Part shown: in pieces, positions 62,201-64,000 of the stretch
Numbering within the stretch: the first letter of the stretch is position 1
Layout: every line of letters starts with the position of its first letter
NCBI RefSeq assembly: GCF_016920785.2
Contig: NW_024609836.1
Location: 60,235,439 to 60,299,438 of the forward strand
Direction of reading: 5' to 3'
Length of the DNA: 64,000 nt
Source of the DNA: Ixodes scapularis
Taxonomy: Eukaryota; Arthropoda; Arachnida; Ixodida; Ixodidae
Program-made: the position numbers and the translations under genes
Notes under the pieces: generated by a model
What the model saw: only the letters and a program-made list of their open reading frames with translations
Databases searched by the model: none
Told to the model about the DNA's origin: nothing

Positions 62201-63640
62201 TATGTGAACCAGCCTAGAGTCACCAGGACAGTCCGCAATTGGTGCTGTCGCAGTGGTGATGCATGCAGTCGGTGCAGATGAGTAACCCCTAACGATTTGC
62301 ACTGGAAGTAACATTAACCCCGGAGCCGCTCTACAAAAAAGGGTTTCGGCCCCCAACAAACGTGGGAGAACAGACGACTTTCGTCGACCGGAACTTTAAG
62401 CGGGCAAGAAAAAAAATTCTCTAAACTTCCCCCACAATGCGCTTTGTGACGCAAGCCAACGGACGTTCCGAGGAGAAACGGACACGGAGATAAAGTGATG
62501 TATAACAATATAAAAAAATCAATCGGTCAAGAGATTAAAAAAAAAAAAAAGATACTCATTTGGTGGGTCGATCGAGACCAACGAATAAAAATAAAAAATT
62601 AGTGACAAAAAAAAAAAGGAATTAAAAATGACGGAAAGTTTAGGGAGAGCGAACAAAGAAAGGCGGCACCAGGTGGTGTCGTAGCGTACCTTGTAAGTGT
62701 CCCTGAATTTGTCGATCTCTCTCGTGATCAAGTTCCTCTTGTCTTCTTCAATGTCCATTTCGTCCAGTTCTTGCATCAGACGGTGCTGTAAAAACAATTG
62801 TTTGGTGCAGCACGGTCAAAACTCAGAGGAAAAAAATGTCTTGTAGCGCAGACTGATCTACAAATGGGCTGGGCACACACTGTATTCGCGACGCCACGCG
62901 CTTGCGATGCAACGCGCTTGCGACGCCACGCAGCTGCGACACCGCGAGACGTTTGACGTCAAGCTCAGAAAAGGAATGCAGCCCCATAGTGCTACATTGC
63001 TTATATCACCTTGCCCCGAATTAATAAATGGGACAAGCCCTTTGTGCTCCAACGGTAGCGGCGTAGTGCATGGTGAAATTTCGGCACCCCGCTCGTGGGC
63101 TGGCCGAGAATCTCTACTAGGTCGACAACGTAGGAGCGCTAAAACCGATATCTCGTAAAACGACTACCACGAAGACCCCCACTTTCTTTGAACTCTTATT
63201 AGGCCAACAATGGCGGTGTTGGCCAGCACCGAGCCACAAACAGGCTTCCTCGTTGCAGCAAATTGCCACCTGCCCTCAAGAAAGGCAACGAGCCATAACA
63301 AGATGCTTAAAGCCACTTCAGGGTGATGGACGAGGCATTTTTAAACCATCCACACGAGCAAGCAGAGAAGGAGGAAACAATTGCTCGAGGCTAGTTGCAG
63401 CACATTGTAGACCTCGTGGTAAGCATCAGAAAACGGCACCAAGCGGCACGAAGGCGAGTCGCAATGGGCTGTGCGACCCACCCTTCCATGAACACGAGTA
63501 CGTAATTCCAGATTCTCTCCTGTGACTCCACGACCCGACGGCAGCATGTGGCCAGAACACTCCACTTACATTTCTGCTCGACCTGTATTCCCTCTCATTG
63601 TCAGGGCTGTCGCGTCGAGACTGTCTTGGAGACCTGGCTG
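35145..63640 (-). CDS. RBM25: RBM25 splicing factor, C-terminal 672 residues (12 exons, 5' part missing)
   Basis: Exons, 5' to 3': 63640-63570, 62785-62690, 53651-53197, 51585-51474, 51141-51052, 50089-50016, 43320-43170, 42192-42025, 39672-39393, 38087-37807, 36597-36451, 35237-35145. Splice sites are canonical and all phases agree. Order of domains: a short acidic helix (EEDKRNLITREIDKFRDTYK), an RE/RD-rich region, a charged coiled coil, a low-complexity linker, and a C-terminal PWI domain. The PWI domain (last about 100 codons) ends VVKMWRLLIYEIEAKKVGLVK. Family knowledge: RBM25 is a nuclear-speckle protein that binds exonic RNA, interacts with U1 snRNP-associated LUC7-like proteins and governs splice-site choice. 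The N-terminal RRM lies beyond the right-hand assembly gap. The 43321-50015 intron holds an intact P element. Confidence 0.95.
35238..36450. other. RBM25 last intron
   Basis: AT-rich, non-coding, no recognisable repeat with borders. Confidence 0.5.
36451..36597 (-). CDS. RBM25: RBM25 exon, PWI domain core
   Basis: 49 codons: ALMDKRIRPWINKKIVEYIG and EEEPTLVDFICSKVLAGSAA, QSILNDVSM. It contains the Pro-Trp-Ile signature that names the nucleic-acid-binding PWI fold. Confidence 0.97.
36598..37806. other. RBM25 intron before the PWI exon
   Basis: Non-coding; the plus-strand ORF of 152 codons here has no recognisable motif. Confidence 0.5.
37807..38087 (-). CDS. RBM25: RBM25 exon, KRKLVPLE region before the PWI domain
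   Basis: Reads ASPNPPSGRKSPSAGGGKRK, TRKKRKLVPLEEDEKHMNTE and EKRKHIKSLIDRIPTSKEEL, then FNFDRSLVDN. Strong match to RKRKLVPLDYGED...NTEEKRKHIKSLIEKIPT. Donor AAT|GTGAGC. Confidence 0.95.
38088..39392. other. RBM25 intron
   Basis: Non-coding; nothing recognised. Confidence 0.5.
39393..39672 (-). CDS. RBM25: RBM25 exon, linker 2
   Basis: Reads APLAAEPRSPAPTMAAPEQP, VGSPQRLSSVSPRAPSFAPL and ARPIGFGVLKLGTG. The PIGFG-x-LKLG string corresponds to the IGLSLKLG motif of vertebrate RBM25. Acceptor ATCCCAG, donor GGCG|GTGAGT. Confidence 0.85.
40222..41188. mobile_element. Non-autonomous DNA transposon with CAGTAGAACC terminal inverted repeats
   Basis: The left end CAGTAGAACCTCATTGATA (40222-40240) is matched perfectly by the reversed right end (41188-41170). 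Just inside, TGATATGTTTT, GGGAAAACGTAACA and GGGAAAACATATCAACCG-type motifs recur on both sides. No transposase. The target duplication is unclear because the flanks differ (GCAGG and CATCG). Confidence 0.7.
42025..42192 (-). CDS. RBM25: RBM25 exon, linker 1
   Basis: 56 codons: IHHEEEVRLLRPLLLPIGKP, then PEPAPEPAHRDLTPPRR and SPKRSPKASPKQ. Low-complexity, proline-rich and diverged from vertebrates, but splice sites and phases fit. Confidence 0.85.
42765..42981. mobile_element. Foldback MITE in an RBM25 intron
   Basis: ATGCAGAGTGCAAGTTCGTC, TGCTTCTTTT and GGTGACGTCAC on the left are mirrored by GTGACGTCACCGCAACTC-like sequence, AAGAAGCAGACGACTTGC and CCGCAT on the right. The centre GGGTAGACCTCAAGGCAGCT-TGTTTTGAGGTCTACCC is itself a hairpin. 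Total 217 bp, no coding capacity. Confidence 0.8.
43170..43320 (-). CDS. RBM25: RBM25 exon, GSSLQRRLKDREKEL segment
   Basis: Reads GSSLQRRLKDREKELELDNR and ELEELRRKLTEEGHPDPEAE-AKR, equal to GSALQKRLRDREKEM...LLAEGHPDPDAE of vertebrates. Completes the AA/G Lys codon. Acceptor ATCTTCAG, donor CGG|GTGAGT. Confidence 0.95.
43640..44094. repeat. Dispersed repeat R1, left part of the copy hit by the P element
   Basis: Ends AATAAACTCAGAAAACACTG-AATCCTAGTTATAAG; the right part resumes at 49002. It matches the uninterrupted copy near 16400-16473. Repeated GAAATGAACTCC/GAAATAAACTC phrases run through it. Confidence 0.55.
44095..44122 (+). repeat. P element left terminal inverted repeat
   Basis: 28 bp, 27/28 identical to the right repeat; begins CACGG as many P elements begin CA. 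Confidence 0.93.
44123..45387. other. P element 3' non-coding region
   Basis: About 1.26 kb between the left terminal repeat and the transposase stop. Besides the subterminal repeat and poly(A) signal I see no motif. Confidence 0.6.
45298..45303 (-). terminator. Poly(A) signal of the P transposase
   Basis: AATAAA on the minus strand, 85 nt after the stop codon and inside the element. Confidence 0.6.
45388..48726 (-). CDS. P-element transposase with THAP domain (THAP9-like), 1112 aa
   Basis: An uninterrupted single-exon ORF. Residues 1-95 are a C2CH THAP zinc finger (Cys5, Cys10, CEKH at about 54-57, AVPYIF box), the DNA-binding module of P transposases. About 380-430 is a basic/leucine coiled coil likely used for multimerisation. 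From about 525 the RNase H-like catalytic domain begins: LLLDEIQV (Asp538), GYGL-type strand, then VCYGASPNRTMW, DVPHLFKCIRNRLL, and NQDPLERFFG (Glu866). The position that is Asp in VCDGA-type motifs of the family is Tyr629 here. The C-terminal part has a CRKLGK...CEIC motif seen in THAP9-like proteins. It is longer than Drosophila P transposase (751 aa) and THAP9 (903 aa) and has no introns. Start chosen at AAGATGGG because THAP domains begin within a few residues of Met. Family knowledge: it would cut and paste the element using GTP as cofactor. Confidence 0.93.
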   Translation of the reverse strand: MGRKCFAPNCNSGYCSCKEKVNAFRAPSDPERLALWARAIPRSDRQLTPKDYLCEKHFADGAIEAGRYYAELGGEVLLDQPKRPVLAPDAVPYIFPGCPPYLSSTAKKRKLPKNRQRAPATVVKRRKMELQDECNEGTHFNGTTSNVGTEEPSADRVEPGIAACTAGDAEADTVGEPSTRMVRKDDFINDIPATVPEKPSKDSVPFRSVLPEKSAIVMPSKAWACHEVDAEGLQNLCCVEMKSISAIEPPFTNKSLALEQCRKSLRVRQYVLDREVNSVLLQAKCPSQTAHDITEMVHAFDQKPVCAGGPAYKRFPGIHPECASTDKMGMWRHNRCPLLLNETELRCTFCASLSNTLRIHKARLDKRGKEQRVRMPLSPSKKKKIDILRRQRIACSRSKVRLLKRKRELEAELSMCKKGLEQLSSEKLNDVLNKSALPEPQQMLLRECISAAKCTSSKGRRYTDDWLLLCLLLHIRSPAGYRLLRENDVLPLPCVKTIRRYIAIVGIKCGFDVTFFAVLKRKLQGKSEFQRHGMLLLDEIQVRERKAVNSKTLSYTGLVDHGDTDQESSELANHGLVFMFCSFGESYAQPVAVFASRSATKGTVLCQLLLQAITLLEGAGALIDGIVCYGASPNRTMWTQLGVSGKINNPKHFFSHPMDEDRKVYIFSDVPHLFKCIRNRLLRKRLLKVNGQWVNWSDYAAVYKEDCRNAGELKVCPKITHHHIYPSNMDLMRVKLATQVFSRAMKSGMEYYSDRKVPSLWNCTGTMAFTLRCNDLFDAMNRQHPDVGIRKGGKDLIVIKEAMEWLDEWEREVQSGKISKDMFLTQTTAEGLRVSMRSTIDLTKHLLNNCGYDYVLTAKFNQDPLERFFGKIRQAACENDHPNMPTFLQLYRMLMVYSLLKPPKFGNCQALTGEAPQLDFSFFKSTFKNQEGAYRMSSLERLKEKVDGLITTEAWECDEVVASDESQPEVVDCIVYYVTGFLCRKLGKMFSCEICKDSLSVSSATEKEASLTTCKTRGGLIHPNVHLYRILHCAEKYFSEHMNDLNVFWDTVDYVLESCDLTFPCSQHKNEAMSKVLHYYVSMRMRQHCKAEARDSDKNAKEKKKQARVCNV
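48974..49001 (-). repeat. P element right terminal inverted repeat
   Basis: Mirror of 44095-44122; the single difference is AAGAAG versus AAGAGG read from the ends. Confidence 0.93.
49058..49607. mobile_element. Near-perfect foldback element, arms about 260 bp
   Basis: Left AGCCTGCATAAATAAACAAT, AAGTTTGTGAGAATGTAACA, AAAAGTTTGAGCACATGACG and TTTGAGATCATGGGCACCTG are mirrored, in reverse order, by CAGGCACCCACAATCTCAAA, GTCATGTGCTCAAACTTTCG, TGTCACATTTTCACAAAGTT and GTTTATTTATGCGGGCT. The loop is only about 15 nt at 49321-49335. The right arm has an extra 20-bp direct duplication (TTGAGAAAGTTTGTTCCA). It lies 49 bp right of the P-element target duplication. Confidence 0.85.
50016..50089 (-). 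CDS. RBM25: RBM25 exon, EFLEDYEDERDD segment
   Basis: This 74-nt exon is too short to be seen as an ORF. It reads GKEARRLKEFLEDYEDERDD-VKYYK, matching AKEAKRLKEFLEDYDDDRDD of vertebrate RBM25. Acceptor ATCCCCCAG, donor TACAA|GTGAGT. It is separated from the next exon by the P-element-bearing intron. Confidence 0.92.
50090..51051. other. RBM25 intron
   Basis: Non-coding with a G18 run at 50286-50303 on the adjacent side; nothing else recognised. Confidence 0.5.
50286..50303. repeat. Poly-G tract
   Basis: Uninterrupted run of 18 G in an RBM25 intron. Confidence 0.9.
51052..51141 (-). CDS. RBM25: RBM25 exon, charged coiled coil 2
   Basis: 30 codons: RLRNWETRERRKAKEYEKER and LKEEEKRSEE, equal to RLKNWEIRERKKTREYEKE in vertebrates. 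Donor GAG|GTAACA. Confidence 0.94.
51221..51245. repeat. Poly-C tract
   Basis: Uninterrupted run of 25 C, just left of the foldback at 51279. Confidence 0.9.
51279..51414. mobile_element. Foldback MITE, arms about 62 bp
   Basis: GCTGGGGCCCTAAGCTGGAC-ACTTGGCGAG...GATTGGCCAGCGC on the left is mirrored by GCGCTGGCCAATCCTGGCAG...CTCGCCAAGTGTCTAACTTG-GAGCCCCTGGC. It fills over a third of the 332-bp RBM25 intron 51142-51473. Confidence 0.8.
51474..51585 (-). CDS. RBM25: RBM25 exon, charged coiled coil 1
   Basis: Reads PRDSERDWEREREEEEDAHE and RKKMERKLREKEAAYQE, matching EEDAYERRKLERKLREKEAAYQE of vertebrate RBM25. Acceptor TTTTCGTAG, donor GAG|GTGAGG. Confidence 0.94.
51814..51868. repeat. Two adjacent related hairpins
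   Basis: GTTAGAGAGGCACC-TTA-GGGTGCCTTTCTAAC is followed at once by AAAGGGCACCCAAAGTGCCTTTT. Both stems contain AAAGGCAC, so the pair can also refold with each other. Confidence 0.6.
51869..53196. other. RBM25 intron, remainder
   Basis: Non-coding. A short palindrome TGCGACCATGTCACATCACT-TGGTGATATGGTCGCA lies at 52241-52276 and a 25-30 bp direct repeat of GAGCACTTG...GAGTTCTGTC at about 52775-52825. Confidence 0.5.
53197..53651 (-). CDS. RBM25: RBM25 exon, RE/RD-rich region
   Basis: Codes RQQEEDRDRERERRRDRKER, a run of DRG triplets (about eight, from 9-bp units at 53440-53535), then RSRERERSERERDREARE and a Ser/Gln/Pro stretch ending DWVQKKEREREKEMREMLR. The RE/RD mixed-charge region drives nuclear-speckle targeting in the family. 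Donor CTTCG|GTGAGT. Confidence 0.92.
53652..58412. other. RBM25 large intron, left part
   Basis: Non-coding. Contains a (CA)10 microsatellite at 54621-54641, a G-rich tract near 55918, and a degenerate two-to-three-copy direct repeat (CTCGGTTTGGTGTTCACCCA / CTCGGTTTAGTATTTGCCCT, period about 60 bp) at 56128-56260. Many short ORFs, none with a recognised motif. Confidence 0.45.
58413..58841 (-). CDS. Unrecognised ORF of 142 codons in an RBM25 intron
   Basis: I do not recognise a family. An internal ATG at 58743 in a strong context (AAGATGGCC) gives a 109-codon product starting MAAKQASSAATVTADGLTVK. The region is GC-richer than its surroundings and the frame is open across it. It could be a small gene or lncRNA exon, or a piece of a tick repeat with a conserved frame. 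No domain, signal peptide or membrane segment is evident. Confidence 0.25.
   Translation of the reverse strand: MGLGNGFFKASLCKGAPGCNAPTGSFVQRLRRKMAAKQASSAATVTADGLTVKIASYQSAAGSHVTHFPVISTLALGDPLAEPESVPPRSKEVNGGVDTASRFLSVGGGWRFECYPPILSVVALFSFTGLTSRDGRLSLERS
59260..60110 (+). pseudogene. Penelope-like retroelement remnant (end of RT plus GIY-YIG endonuclease)
   Basis: 59263-59673 ends with QDLRKNNYLTRFINKI, the motif that closes the reverse transcriptase of Penelope-like elements. Further on, HCTECDASYAGETKNFPKHL (from about 59740) is the Cys-x2-Cys plus Y-x-GET core of the associated GIY-YIG endonuclease. After a one-base frameshift follow NALEEHADKTGHVVAFD, the downstream conserved block. At least two frame breaks mean it is dead. 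It sits in the 9-kb RBM25 intron on the strand opposite to the gene. Confidence 0.75.
60111..62689. other. RBM25 large intron, right part
   Basis: Non-coding. Purine-rich A/G tracts (60450-60520, 60690-60720), a (TA)8 run at 61015-61031, and an AT-rich area at 61540-62110. No gene recognised. Confidence 0.45.
62690..62785 (-). CDS. RBM25: RBM25 exon, EEDKR helix
   Basis: Exactly 32 codons: HRLMQELDEMDIEEDKRNLI then TREIDKFRDTYK, clearly the EMEEDKRDLISREISKFRDT segment of vertebrate RBM25. Confidence 0.93.
62888..62951. repeat. 16-bp GC-rich tandem repeat, four copies
   Basis: Units GCGACGCCACGCGCTT, GCGATGCAACGCGCTT, GCGACGCCACGCAGCT, GCGACACCGCGAGACG start at 62888, 62904, 62920 and 62936. 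Lies in the RBM25 intron 62786-63569. Confidence 0.85.
63570..63640 (-). CDS. RBM25: RBM25 exon (first one in the window)
   Basis: Reads ARSPRQSRRDSPDNEREYRS-SRN, a serine/arginine-rich linker between RRM and the helical region. It is less conserved, but its donor AAT|GTAAGT and phase fit the next exon. The acceptor could be one CAG later (63637). Confidence 0.75.
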
Positions 63641-63891
63641 CTGTAAAAGAAAAAAAAATTAGGCACCAGATTCTCACGGGTTACTAGCAATGCTCATCAC
63701 TGCACGACCGTAGCGAAACTGCCATCAGATTTTATGTCTAAGATTTCTCCACTAAACATTGTTGCACCTTTAAGCGGAATAGTTTACTAGGTGGTATTCC
63801 AGAATACGGCCGGCATCGTGCGAAATTGTCGGCGGGAAATGGGAGTAAAGGAACTCAAAGGTGACAGCAGCCCCGTGTGTCAATAGCTGTA

Positions 63892-63991
63892 NNNNNNNNN
63901 NNNNNNNNNNNNNNNNNNNNNNNNNNNNNNNNNNNNNNNNNNNNNNNNNNNNNNNNNNNNNNNNNNNNNNNNNNNNNNNNNNNNNNNNNNN
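63892..63991. other. Assembly gap (100 N)
   Basis: Exactly 100 N, the usual placeholder for a scaffold gap of unknown size. The remaining RBM25 5' exons, including the RRM, are to the right of it or within it. Confidence 0.99.
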
Positions 63992-64000
63992 CTCAGAAAT

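Overview
This is a stretch of animal nuclear DNA, most likely from a hard tick (Ixodida). It has long introns packed with repeats, protein-coding exons of arthropod type, and transposable-element fragments of kinds that I recognise from tick genomes: a tRNA-derived SINE, a non-LTR retrotransposon ending in ATCC repeats, a Penelope-like element and TTAA- and TA-flanked MITEs. The tick assignment rests on repeat recognition and not on a database search. A 100-N scaffold gap lies at 63892-63991.

Two host genes run in tandem on the minus strand. The 5' two thirds of a HEATR5-type gene (HEAT-repeat trafficking adaptor, p200/Laa1 family) occupies 2715-25589. I could place 14 consecutive coding exons covering residues 1-739; every splice phase agrees, and the gene runs off the left edge. 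Upstream of it, after about 9.6 kb of repeat-rich intergenic DNA, lies RBM25 (35145-63640), a splicing factor. Twelve exons cover about 672 residues from just before the RE/RD-rich region to the C-terminal PWI domain and the stop codon. The 5' exons with the RRM are beyond the N gap.

The most notable insertion is a 4.9-kb P element (44095-49001) in an RBM25 intron. It has 28-bp terminal inverted repeats (27/28 identical), an 11-bp subterminal inverted repeat, a perfect 8-bp target duplication and an uninterrupted 1112-codon THAP-domain transposase. The residue expected to be the second catalytic Asp is a Tyr in this copy. A related repeat at about 16.4 kb looks like a paralogous empty insertion site.

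The rest is mobile or repeated DNA: two back-to-back TTAA-flanked elements sharing one TTAA (26184-28881), several near-complete foldback elements (919-1031, 8693-8919, 12217-12478, 23010-23639, 42765-42981, 49058-49607, 51279-51414), 3' fragments of LINEs (30476-31680, 32410-32640), a Penelope-like remnant with a GIY-YIG domain (59260-60110), a tRNA-headed composite repeat present twice, and minisatellites with periods of 9, 16, 60 and 90 bp. I saw no CRISPR array, bacterial operon, rRNA gene or bona fide tRNA gene. Short ORFs not listed here look like chance ORFs or shadows of these features.
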